Assembly (NCBI GenBank): GCA_032718475.1
Contig: JAUCBJ010007672.1
Coordinates: 1 to 35,064, forward strand
Direction of reading: 5' to 3'
From: Nemertoderma westbladi
Taxonomy: Eukaryota; Xenacoelomorpha; Nemertodermatida; Nemertodermatidae
Length of the DNA stretch: 35,064 bases
The notes under the pieces were generated by a model. It worked only from the letters and a program-made list of their open reading frames with translations. It ran no database searches and was not told the DNA's origin. Made by a program: the position numbers and the translations under genes. Each line of letters starts with the position of its first letter. Position 1 is the first letter of the stretch. This document shows, one piece after another, positions 21,801 through 33,352 of this stretch.

Positions 21801-24800
21801 TCCCATAATACAGCACTACACTGTAGCAAACTAAACCTCCCATAATACAGCACTACACAGTAGCAAACTAAACCTCCCGCCCATTATACAGCACTACACA
21901 GTAGCAAACTAAACCTCCCATAATACAGCAGCACTACACAGTAGCAAACTAAACCTCCCATAATACAGCAGCACTACACAGTAGCAAACTAAACCTCCCA
22001 TAATACAGCACTACACAGTAGCAAACTAAACCTCCCATAATACAGCACTACACAGTAGCAAACTAAACCTCCCGCCCATTATACAGCACTACACAGTAGC
22101 AAACTAAACCTCCCATAATACAGCACTACACAGTAGCAAACTAAACCTCCCATAATACAGCACTACACAGTAGCAAACTAAACCTCCCATAATACAGCAC
22201 TACACAGTAGCAAACTAAACCTCCCGCCCATTATACAGCACTACACTGTAGCAAACTAAACCTCCCATAATACAGCACTACACAGTAGCAAACTAAACCT
22301 CCCGCCCATTATACAGCACTACACAGTAGCAAACTAAACCTCCCATAATACAGCACTACACAGTAGCAAACTAAACCTCCCGCCCATTATACAGCACTAC
22401 ACTGTAGCAAACTAAACCTCCCATAATACAGCACTACACAGTAGCAAAATAAACCTCCCGCCCATTATACAGCACTACACTGTAGCAAACTAAACCTCCC
22501 ATAATACAGCACTACACAGTAGCAAACTAAACCTCCCGCCCATTATACATCACTACACTGTAGCAAACTAAACCTCCCATAATACAGCACTACACAGTAG
22601 CAAACTAAACCTCCCGCCCATTATACAGCACTACACTGTAGCAAACTAAACCTCCCATAATACAGCACTACACAGTAGCAAACTAAACCTCCCGCCCATT
22701 ATACAGCACTACACAGTAGCAAACTAAACCTCCCATAATACAGCACTACACAGTAGCAAACTAAACCTCCCATAATACAGCACTACACAGTAGCAAACTA
22801 AACCTCCCATAATACAGCACTACACAGTAGCAAACTAAACCTCCCATAATACAGCACTACACAGTAGCAAACTAAACCTCCCGCCCATTATACAGCATTA
22901 CACAGTAGCAAACTAAACCTCCCATAATACAGCACTACACAGTAGCAAACTAAACCTCCCATAATACAGCACTACACAGTAGCAAACTAAACCTCCCATA
23001 ATACAGCACTACACAGTAGCAAACTAAACCTCCCGCCCATTATACAGCACTACACTGTAGCAAACTAAACCTCCCATAATACAGCACTACACAGTAGCAA
23101 ACTAAACCTCCCATAATACAGCACTACATAGTAGCAAACTAAACCTCCCGCCCATTATACAGCACTACACTGTAGCAAACTAAACCTCCCATAATACAGC
23201 ACTACACAGTAGCAAACTAAACCTCCCGCCCATTATACAGCACTACACAGTAGCAAACTAAACCTCCCATAATACAGCAGCACTACACAGTAGCAAACTA
23301 AACCTCCCATAATACAGCAGCACTACACAGTAGCAAACTAAACCTCCCATAATACAGCACTACACAGTAGCAAACTAAACCTCCCATAATACAGCACTAC
23401 ACAGTAGCAAACTAAACCTCCCGCCCATTATACAGCACTACACAGTAGCAAACTAAACCTCCCATAATACAGCACTACACAGTAGCAAACTAAACCTCCC
23501 ATTCTACAGCACTACACAGTAGCAAACTAAACCTCCCGCCCATTCTACAGCACTACACAGTAGCAAACTAAACCTCCCGCCCATTCTACAGCACTACACA
23601 GTAGCAAACTAAACCTCCCGCCCATTATACAGCACTACACAGTAGCAAACTAAACCTCCCATAATACAGCAGCACTACACAGTAGCAAACTAAACCTCCC
23701 ATAATACAGCACTACACAGTAGCAAACTAAACCTCCCATAATACAGCACTACACAGTAGCAAACTAAACCTCCCATAATACAGCACTACACAGTAGCAAA
23801 CTAAACCTCCCGCCCATTATACAGCACTACACAGTAGCAAACTAAACCTCCCATAATACAGCAGCACTACACAGTAGCAAACTAAACCTCCCATAATACA
23901 GCACTACACTGTAGCAAACTAAACCTCCCGCCCATTATACAGCACTACACAGTAGCAAACTAAACCTCCCATAATACAGCAGCACTACACAGTAGCAAAC
24001 TAAACCTCCCATAATACTGCACTACACAGTAGCAAACTAAACCTCCCATAATACAGCACTACACAGTAGCAAACTAAACCTCCCATAATACAGCACTACA
24101 CAGTAGCAAACTAAACCTCCCATAATACAGCAGCACTACACAGTAGCAAACTAAACCTCCCATAATACAGCAGCACTACACAGTAGCAAACTAAACCTCC
24201 CGCCCATTATACAGCACTACACAGTAGCAAACTAAACCTCCCATAATACAGCACTACACAGTAGCAAACTAAACCTCCCGCCCATTATACAGCACTACAC
24301 AGTAGCAAACTAAACCTCCCATAATACAGCACTACACAGTAGCAAACTAAACCTCCCATAATACAGCACTACACAGTAGCAAACTAAACCTCCCATAATA
24401 CAGCAGCACTACACAGTAGCAAACTGAACCTCCCATAATACAGCACTACACAGTAGCAAACTAAACCTCCCATAATACAGCAGCACTACACAGTAGCAAA
24501 CTAAACCTCCCATAATACAGCACTACACAGTAGCAAACTAAACCTCCCATAATACAGCACTACACAGTAGCAAACTAAACCTCCCATAATACAGCACTAC
24601 ACAGTAGCAAACTAAACCTCCCATAATACAGCACTACACAGTAGCAAACTAAACCTCCCGCCCATTATACAGCACTACACTGTAGCAAACTAAACCTCCC
24701 ATAATACAGCACTACACAGTAGCAAACTAAACCTCCCATAATACAGCACTACACAGTAGCAAACTAAACCTCCCGCCCATTATACAGCACTACACAGTAG

Positions 24801-27800
24801 CAAACTAAACCTCCCATAATACAGCACTACACAGTAGCAAACTAAACCCCCCATAATACAGCAGCACTACACAGTAGCAAACTAAACCTCCCATAATACA
24901 GCAGCACTACACAGTAGCAAACTAAACCTCCCATAATACAGCACTACACAGTAGCAAACTAAACCTCCCATAATACAGCACTATACAGTAGCAAACAAAA
25001 CCTCCCATAATACAGCAGCACTACACAGTAGCAAACTAAACCTCCCATAATACAGCAGCACTACACAGTAGCAAACTAAACCTCCCATAATACAGCACTA
25101 CACAGTAGCAAACTAAACATTCCATAATACAGCACTACACAGTAGCAAACTAAACTTCCCATAATACAGCACTACACAGTAGCAAACTAAACCTCCCATA
25201 ATACAGCAGCACTACACAGTAGCAAACTAAACCTCCCATAATACAGCACTACACAGTAGCAAACTAAACCTCCCGCCCATTATACAGCACTACACAGTAG
25301 CAAACAAAACCTCCCATAATACAGCAGCACTACACAGTAGCAAACTAAACCTCCCATAATACAGCAGCAGTACACAGTAGCAAACTAAACCTCCCATAAT
25401 ACAGCAGCACTACACAGTAGCAAACTAAACCTCCCATAATACAGCACTACACAGTAGCAAACAAAACCTCCCATAATACAGCAGCACTACACAGTAGCAA
25501 ACTAAACCTCCCATAATACAGCAGCACTACACAGTAGCAAACTAAACCTCCCATAATACAGCACTACACAGTAGCAAACTAAACCTCCCATAATACAGCA
25601 CTACACAGTAGCAAACTAAACCTCCCATAATACAGCACTACACAGTAGCAAACAAAACCTCCCATAATACAGCAGCACTACACAGTAGCAAACTAAACCT
25701 CCCATAATACAGCAGCACTACACAGTAGCAAACTAAACCTCCCATAATACAGCACTACACAGTAGCAAACTAAACCTCCCATAATACAGCACTACACAGT
25801 AGCAAACTAAACATTCCATAATACAGCACTACACTGTAGCAAACTAAACCTCCCATAATACAGCACTACACAGTAGCAAACTAAACCTCCCACCCATTAT
25901 ACAGCACTACACAGTAGCAAACTAAACCTCCCATAATACAGCACTACACAGTAGCAAACTAAACCTTCCGCCCATTATACAGCACTACACAGTAGCAAAC
26001 TAAACCTCCCATAATACAGCACTACACAGTAGCAAACTAAACCTCCCATAATACAGCACTACACAGTAGCAAACTAAACCTCCCATAATACAGCACTACA
26101 CAGTAGCAAACTAAACCTCCCATAATACAGCACTACACAGTAGCAAACTAAACCTCCCATAATACAGCACTACACAGTAGCAAACTAAACCTCCCGCCCA
26201 TTATACAGCACTACACAGTAGCAAACTAAACCTCCCATAATACATAGCAGCACTACACAGTAGCAAACTAAACCTCCCATAATACAGCACTACACTGTAG
26301 CAAACTAAACCTCCCGCCCATTATACAGCACTACACAGTAGCAAACTAAACCTCCCATAATACAGCAGCACTACACAGTAGCAAACTAAACCTCCCATAA
26401 TACTGCACTACACAGTAGCAAACTAAACCTCCCATAATACAGCACTACACAGTAGCAAACTAAACCTCCCATAATACAGCACTACACAGTAGCAAACTAA
26501 ACCTCCCATAATACAGCAGCACTACACAGTAGCAAACTAAACCTCCCATAATACAGCAGCACTACACAGTAGCAAACTAAACCTCCCGCCCATTATACAG
26601 CACTACACAGTAGCAAACTAAACCTCCCATAATACAGCACTACACAGTAGCAAACTAAACCTCCCGCCCATTATACAGCACTACACAGTAGCAAACTAAA
26701 CCTCCCATAATACAGCACTACACAGTAGCAAACTAAACCTCCCATAATACAGCACTACACAGTAGCAAACTAAACCTCCCATAATACAGCAGCACTACAC
26801 AGTAGCAAACTGAACCTCCCATAATACAGCACTACACAGTAGCAAACTAAACCTCCCATAATACAGCAGCACTACACAGTAGCAAACTAAACCTCCCATA
26901 ATACAGCACTACACAGTAGCAAACTAAACCTCCCATAATACAGCACTACACAGTAGCAAACTAAACCTCCCATAATACAGCACTACACAGTAGCAAACTA
27001 AACCTCCCATAATACAGCACTACACAGTAGCAAACTAAACCTCCCGCCCATTATACAGCACTACACTGTAGCAAACTAAACCTCCCATAATACAGCACTA
27101 CACAGTAGCAAACTAAACCTCCCATAATACAGCACTACACAGTAGCAAACTAAACCTCCCGCCCATTATACAGCACTACACAGTAGCAAACTAAACCTCC
27201 CATAATACAGCACTACACAGTAGCAAACTAAACCTCCCATAATACAGCAGCACTACACAGTAGCAAACTAAACCTCCCATAATACAGCAGCACTACACAG
27301 TAGCAAACTAAACCTCCCATAATACAGCACTACACAGTAGCAAACTAAACCTCCCATAATACAGCACTATACAGTAGCAAACAAAACCTCCCATAATACA
27401 GCAGCACTACACAGTAGCAAACTAAACCTCCCATAATACAGCAGCACTACACAGTAGCAAACTAAACCTCCCATAATACAGCACTACACAGTAGCAAACT
27501 AAACATTCCATAATACAGCACTACACAGTAGCAAACTAAACTTCCCATAATACAGCACTACACAGTAGCAAACTAAACCTCCCATAATACAGCAGCACTA
27601 CACAGTAGCAAACTAAACCTCCCATAATACAGCACTACACAGTAGCAAACTAAACCTCCCGCCCATTATACAGCACTACACAGTAGCAAACAAAACCTCC
27701 CATAATACAGCAGCACTACACAGTAGCAAACTAAACCTCCCATAATACAGCAGCAGTACACAGTAGCAAACTAAACCTCCCATAATACAGCAGCACTACA

Positions 27801-29230
27801 CAGTAGCAAACTAAACCTCCCATAATACAGCACTACACAGTAGCAAACAAAACCTCCCATAATACAGCAGCACTACACAGTAGCAAACTAAACCTCCCAT
27901 AATACAGCAGCACTACACAGTAGCAAACTAAACCTCCCATAATACAGCACTACACAGTAGCAAACTAAACCTCCCATAATACAGCACTACACAGTAGCAA
28001 ACTAAACCTCCCATAATACAGCACTACACAGTAGCAAACAAAACCTCCCATAATACAGCAGCACTACACAGTAGCAAACTAAACCTCCCATAATACAGCA
28101 GCACTACACAGTAGCAAACTAAACCTCCCATAATACAGCACTACACAGTAGCAAACTAAACCTCCCATAATACAGCACTACACAGTAGCAAACTAAACAT
28201 TCCATAATACAGCACTACACTGTAGCAAACTAAACCTCCCATAATACAGCACTACACAGTAGCAAACTAAACCTCCCACCCATTATACAGCACTACACAG
28301 TAGCAAACTAAACCTCCCATAATACAGCACTACACAGTAGCAAACTAAACCTTCCGCCCATTATACAGCACTACACAGTAGCAAACTAAACCTCCCATAA
28401 TACAGCACTACACAGTAGCAAACTAAACCTCCCATAATACAGCACTACACAGTAGCAAACTAAACCTCCCATAATACAGCACTACACAGTAGCAAACTAA
28501 ACCTCCCATAATACAGCACTACACAGTAGCAAACTAAACCTCCCATAATACAGCACTACACAGTAGCAAACTAAACCTCCCATAATACAGCACTACACAG
28601 TAGCAAACTAAACCTCCCATAATACAGCACTACACAGTAGCAAACTAAACCTCCCATAATACAGCACTACACAGTAGCAAACAAAACCTCCCATAATACA
28701 GCACTACACAGTAGCAAACTAAACCTCCCATAATACAGCACTACACAGTAGCAAACTAAACCTCCCGCCCATTATACAGCACTACACAGTAGCAAACTAA
28801 ACCTCCCATAATACAGCAGCACTACACAGTAGCAAACTAAACCTCCCGCCCATTATACAGCACTACACAGTAGCAAACTAAACCTCCCATAATACAGCAC
28901 TACACAGTAGCAAACTAAACCTCCCATAATACAGCACTACACAGTAGCAAACTAAACCTCCCTCCCATTATACAGCACTACACAGTAGCAAACTAAACCT
29001 CCCGCCCATTATACAGCACTACACAGTAGCAAACTAAACCTCCCATAATACAGCACTACACAGTAGCAAACTAAACCTCCCATAATACAGCACTACACAG
29101 TAGCAAACTAAACCTCCCTCCCATAATACAGCACTACACAGTAGCAAACTAAACCTCCCTCCCATTATACAGCACTACACAGTAGCAAACTAAACCTCCC
29201 ATAATACAGCAGCACTACACAGTAGCAAAC
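18850..29230. repeat. 37/40/41-bp satellite array, about 270 copies
   Basis: The base unit is 37 bp: CAAACTAAACCTCCCATAAT followed by ACAGCACTACACAGTAG. A 40-bp form has CAGCAGCAC for CAGCAC and a 41-bp form has CCCGCCCATTAT for CCCATAAT. Point variants are rare (CACTG for CACAG, CATTCC, TGAACC, AACAAAACC). The plus strand is A/C-rich with only three G per 37-bp unit. Between about 22205 and 22700 the 41- and 37-bp forms alternate as a 78-bp dimer. There are no unique spacers and no open frame. Confidence 0.98.
23680..28450. repeat. 2.39-kb tandem segmental duplication inside the satellite
   Basis: Rare variants recur in the same order at one constant offset of 2386 bp. They include ATAATACTGC (24011/26397), AAACTGAACC (24421/26807), CTATACAG (24981/27367), CATTCC (25118/27504), CAGCAGCAGTAC (25361/27747), CACCCATTAT (25891/28277) and AACCTTCCG (25961/28347). 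Before about 26240 the offset is 2384 because copy 2 has an extra AT (TACATAGCAG). Copies are about 23680-26065 and 26065-28450. Ends are uncertain by a few units. Confidence 0.92.
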
Positions 29231-29726
29231 AAATGTCGAATGCTTTTCAAGTAAATGTTTAGTAAACCAAAATAAACTTATTAAACTAATTAAACTTGGA
29301 ACTTTATTATCCCCAGGTATTCAGGTTGGCAACAATAACGTTATGTTATATAACTTATAAAATTATAATTATTATTTATTGGACTAAGTAAACAGATTCA
29401 TAAATACCATTCAAAACGTTTTCACTTTGCATCTATTACATTTTTTGTTTCAATTTTGACAGTCAGAGACTCAGAGACTAATATTCAAAGATAACAATGG
29501 CGATATGATTATTTCCAACATTAGTTAGTGTCTAGTAACTGCAGTTAGATTTTCTTTTTCGCCATTATCTCATAATGTGACTCATTACTGATATTGTCGC
29601 CAGTGTTTTTAAACAAATATTGCGCAGCATCCTGAAATATTATAAGTAAGAGTTCAAGGATCTAATTTAATTCAAACATTTTGTTTCTAACACCACTTTA
29701 ACTTATAATCAATTGCATAAAAATAG
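29231..29726 (+). other. Unique 3' part of Gal3ST intron
   Basis: AT-rich and non-repetitive, holding the branch point at 29690 and the acceptor at 29725-29726. Nothing else recognised. Confidence 0.6.
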
Positions 29727-30673
29727 CGAATAATGGCGCAGTTGCAAAACGAACTGGTTTATATTTCCTGAAAGTTCATAAATGCGCCAGTGAGTCCCTC
29801 AGCTCTGTGGTGGCGTGGTACGGAATAAAAAACAATATGAGTATAGCGATCCCAAAACGAGGTGATCTCTATTGGCCACAGAGTTTCATTCCGGAGAGTT
29901 TGTTACAAGAAAGTTACGAGCCCATAGAGGTGTTATTCTTCCACACTACCTTCAATGCTACCACTGTAGAAGAGGTTATGGTAGAAGGTTCTAAAAAGAT
30001 TGCTATAATTCGAGATGCTGTATCGCAAACAATATCTTACATAGACCAATTATGTTACGTTCTGACTCCATGTGAAGACATGCGGAGAGATGGTTTGAAT
30101 CCTGTGGAAGAATACATTAAAAATCCTGATATATTTACCATAAGTTGGTCAACGAAAAATCAAACGATGAGAAATTCTATGTTGTTCGATTTTGGTTTTG
30201 AGATGAATGGAAATGAAGAATTGGAACAGATAGAATCGGCTATTAGATACATTGAGAACCAGTTTGATTTGATTCTCATTCAAGAACATTTCAATGAATC
30301 TCTGATAATTCTAAAAGATTTAATGAATTGGGATTACAGTGATATTATTTATATGCCAATAAATCAAAGGACAAATAAAGTTAATACCACTGATCTTCAA
30401 AAAGAACAAATTGCCGAGTTGAGTAAAGCTGACGGGATGATGTACAGATATTTCCTCGATAAATTTAACCAGAGAGTTGATAATTATGGTAGGGACAGGA
30501 TGGAGGACGACGTTGCACGTTTTGTACATGTCCAGGACAATTTCGCCAGGAATTGTCCTCCTTCTGGTTTCTTTGCTGAATTGGAACCAATGGAACTCTA
30601 TGATCAATGTAAAGTCCTACAGACTTGGAATCCGTCGGTGCTGAACTTATTACGTTTCAATCATGGGGAGTAG
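29727..30673 (+). CDS. Gal3ST-like sulfotransferase exon 2 (catalytic domain)
   Basis: Terminal exon of a galactose 3-O-sulfotransferase family protein (PAPS-dependent, Golgi, adds sulfate to galactose of glycans). With exon 1 it makes 381 residues, near the family's usual 380-430. The frame is open upstream of the GTG at 29807, and extending it reveals GLYFLKVHKCASES (residues 77-90), the 5'-phosphosulfate loop (family LKTHKTxSST). IAIIRDAVSQT (R162, S166) is the 3'-phosphate-binding element, with Ala where Pro is usual. FDLILIQEHFNESLIILKDL (246-265) and DIIYMPINQRTNK are strongly Gal3ST-like. The C-terminal part has MYRYFLDKFNQRVDNYG and a Cys before PP. The stop is TAG at 30671. Acceptor substrate cannot be told. 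Confidence 0.9.
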
Positions 30674-30899
30674 TAATGAACTACTGGAAACTTTAATCTT
30701 TGAACTTCGACCAGAGAAGATCTTAATTTCTAGAACACTGTTCGACTGAACTATTGTATACTTTATTATCGGTGTAGAAGTAGTTGAGGGTTAGAGTTGC
30801 TAGAAAAATGAATTGTAAATTAAATAACCGAGTTTCCCCATAGATATAGAAATCAACTTTATCCCGATATCTCAATAAGTTGGTATATGTAACGTTCCA
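30674..30899 (+). other. Gal3ST 3' UTR region
   Basis: Sequence after the stop. ATTAAA at 30819-30824 is a possible poly(A) signal. The antisense LINE begins near 30900, so any longer 3' UTR would contain it. Confidence 0.4.
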
Positions 30900-32090
30900 T
30901 AAACATATAGTAGTATCGGCAGTATCGGCATGCTGCATTGCAGCTGCATTCTTAAGAATGCTGTGCCGGCTTGTCGACAAAATTGCGCCGCCACAACTCC
31001 CTATCACCCCTGACATTTGCTAGATCATCCGCATCTTCAAGGCCAGTGTCCTTTAAGATGCGTCTCAAGAAATTCATGGGCTTTCCACCATGCTTATTCA
31101 CTCCATGAGGCTGCCTAAGTACAAGATTATGCACTGGCTGGTGCTCACGGCGAAAGCAATGTCCTGCAAAGCGGAGGCGATTTTGTTCTAGTGTCAAGCT
31201 TGGGGGAACCAATGAGACACCTCCAATGTTATATAGTGTCTGGTTGGAGATTTGTGCATTGTTCTTGACACAATGAACCCGGCGTAGCATTCTTGTGAAT
31301 GTGCCATCCAGAGATTTGGTGTCCTCAGCAGTTAGAGCCCAGCATGGACTCCCATAGAGGAGTACTGGAACTACTGCTGCTCTAAACAATCGGACCTTAA
31401 GTTTCCGATTAATTCTCGGTGACTTCCAAATCCTGGAAAGCCTATTCAAGGCTGTGCATGCCTTTCCCTTAACGTATTTGAAGGTCCTCACCTGACTTCC
31501 GGGTCCATGATCCCAGGTAACAGAAGTCGTCCATATGCTCAAGCATACCATCCTTTGAGCTTATGCTCATCCGATCAGAGACTTGCTGAGAACTTGCAAA
31601 AGTTAACTGTTAAAATTTTGTTTCGGTCTTTCTGGAGTTAATAAAAAGACCAACACTAAAAGCAGCATGTTCTAATGAGCTGAGGAGCCGGTGGGCTCCC
31701 TCTAGTGATTCTGAGAGTACTCCTAAGCCATCAGCAAACTCTAGATCAGTTAGGTACTTGGCAGGATTTCCTCGACTTCTGGAGCCAGTAGGTGGAGTTA
31801 TCATCACCCCATCATCATTATGATGATCTAAGGACATGCGTAGAACATAGTCAACCACAATTATGAACAAGAATGGTGCAAGTGTGTCTCCTTGGAGGAC
31901 GCCCCATAACACTTCAAATGGTTCTGTGTCACCGTCAACAGTAGACACAAATGTTGTCGAACCATCGTATACTGATCTGATTGCTGCAATAATTTCATCT
32001 GGAATCCCATATAATGAAAGTATGCTGAACATACGTGAGCGGGAGACTGAATCAAAGGCCTTGAAGAAGTCAACAAAGATAACAGCATAA
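30900..32090 (-). pseudogene. LINE family A fragment: RT palm to 3' end
   Basis: A truncated, frameshifted non-LTR retrotransposon copy antisense to Gal3ST. The upper part (to 31610) has IFVDFFKAFDSVSRSRMFSI, GVLQGDTLAPFLFIIVVDYV and YLTDLEFADGLG. The catalytic FADD is mutated to FADG. After a stop and frameshift near 31480-31610 come LEHMDDFCYLGSW, then KACTALNRLSRIWKSP, LLYGSPCWALTAEDTKSLDG, RLRFAGHCFRREHQPV and ELWRRNF, ending at 30952. The 3' tail after that has GATACT-like repeats. The 5' side stops abruptly near 32090, beside a 38-bp array. The copy cannot retrotranspose by itself. Confidence 0.9.
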
Positions 32091-32150
32091 ACATATAATT
32101 GTTTAACACAGTTCATATAAATACACCACTACCAGAGAAAGCAGTTTGTA

Positions 32151-32479
32151 GAAAACCCTAAAACCTAATATTAAAGTCTGTTCCTATAGAAAACTCTAAA
32201 ACCTAATATTAAAGTCTGTTCCTATAGAAAACCCTAAAACCTAATATTAAAGTCTGTTCCTATAGAAAACCCTAAAACCTAATATTAAAGTCTGTTCCTA
32301 TAGAAAACCCTAAAACCTAATATTAAAGTCTGTTCCTATAGAAAACCCTAAAACCTAATATTAAAGTCTGTTCCTATAGAAAACCCTAAAACCTAATATT
32401 AAAGTCTGTTCCTATAGAAAACCCTAAAACCTAATATTAAAGTCTGTTCCTATAGAAAACCCTAAAGCCTAATATGAAG
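32151..32479. repeat. 38-bp tandem repeat, 8.6 copies
   Basis: The unit begins GAAAACCCTAAAACCTAATA and continues TTAAAGTCTGTTCCTATA, starting at 32151 and repeating every 38 bp to a partial last copy at 32455. Copies are almost identical (one ACTCTAAA, one AAAGCCT). It sits at the 5' breakpoint of the antisense LINE. Confidence 0.97.
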
Positions 32480-32739
32480 ATTTTTCCTGTCTCGGTCATT
32501 ATGATAGCAGTTTATTAGTATGGCCCACTACAGCACTGTCAGACATCCTGCTCCTTGAGTTTACCTTTCAGTCCCAGCATTCAATTACATCATCACTTTC
32601 CCTTTTTTCCAATATGACCAACATCATGATCGTTGAGCCGTGGAGGTTGATGTGTATAGGTCGTCTATAGCGCGATTTCCAATTGTTATGACTCATATTA
32701 TTGTCCCGGCTGCCAACAGATTGCTCCGGCTCAGCCCTT
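32480..32739. other. Non-coding, nothing recognised
   Basis: Spacer between the 38-bp array and the next LINE piece. The minus-strand ORF continues through it past the LINE homology, without a recognisable domain. Confidence 0.4.
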
Positions 32740-33065
32740 GTCGAATGTTGTATCTGGGAACAGGCATCATCATGGGAATCAATGGTATGTGACACATTTT
32801 CTACGATTTTAACCTTATGACCTAGGTATTTTAATTTCTCCACAATTTCAAGAGGCAAACCATCTAGAACAACAGTTGGTCGCAACTTAACATTCAAGAT
32901 TTTAGAGTAAAAATAGATACACTTGGATTTCTTCCAGTTAGGTAACTCAGAATGATTCTGAGCATATCAATTAACATATCAATAGCAACATCAATTAGGC
33001 GCTGAAGCGCATGAATAAAATTAGAAATAATGTACAAATCATTTGCATAGCTAAAATGAGCTTAA
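32740..33065 (-). pseudogene. LINE family B fragment: RT YxDD to YLGH region
   Basis: On the minus strand, HFSYANDLYIISNFIHALQR (about 33000-33060) is an RT domain C whose YADD has become YAND. A shifted frame then gives ELPNWKKSKCIYF, then VVLDGLPLEIVEKLKYLGHK (about 32810-32880). The KYLGH form separates it from family A, which has YLGSW. It is a small inactive piece abutting a family A piece of opposite orientation. Confidence 0.75.
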
Positions 33066-33094
33066 GGCGTACATTATCCAGACAGCAACCTATG

Positions 33095-33352
33095 TCAGAG
33101 AGCATTAAGACCAATCGTGCCAGTGGAATAGATGGTGTTACCCCTGAGGTCTTTAAAATACTCATCTATCCCATCATAGTAGACATGTACCGAACAACAA
33201 GAGTCCCACAAGAAATGAAAACAAATAAGTTGGTGCCAGTTCCCAAGAAGGGCAACCTAACACTATGGTTCTTTTCGGGGAATCTCATTGATTTTGATTG
33301 CTGCAAAGCTATACAATAGAATTCTATTAAATCGCATCAGGGATCCCATTGA
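33095..33352 (+). pseudogene. LINE family A fragment: RT N-terminal part
   Basis: Plus-strand frames read SIKTNRASGIDGVTPEVFKI, DMYRTTRVPQEMKTNKLVPV, then PKKGN. After a +1 shift near 33270 they read FRGISLILIAAKLYNRILLN and RIRDPIERLLQ. This is the segment that in the 13-kb copy lies at 13600-13850, before the catalytic aspartates. It points the opposite way from the 30.9-32.1 kb copy, so it is a separate insertion or an inverted piece. Confidence 0.85.

Larger units (their letters stand above)
18796..29726 (+). other. 10.9-kb Gal3ST intron made almost wholly of satellite
   Basis: It begins GTGAGA and ends ATAG. A good branch point (TTTCTAAC, A at 29690) stands 36 nt before the AG at 29725-29726, which is the first AG after it. 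The array occupies 18850-29230, or 95% of the intron. The last 496 bp are unique AT-rich DNA. A second in-phase AG lies 15 nt downstream (29740-29741), so a five-residue alternative acceptor is possible. Confidence 0.75.

Noticed and set aside
18850-29230. CRISPR-like regular array
   Set aside because: Units are contiguous with no unique spacers, and the context is an intron of an animal gene.
30320-30607. 95-aa minus-strand ORF
   Set aside because: It is antisense to the Gal3ST catalytic exon, which has strong family motifs.
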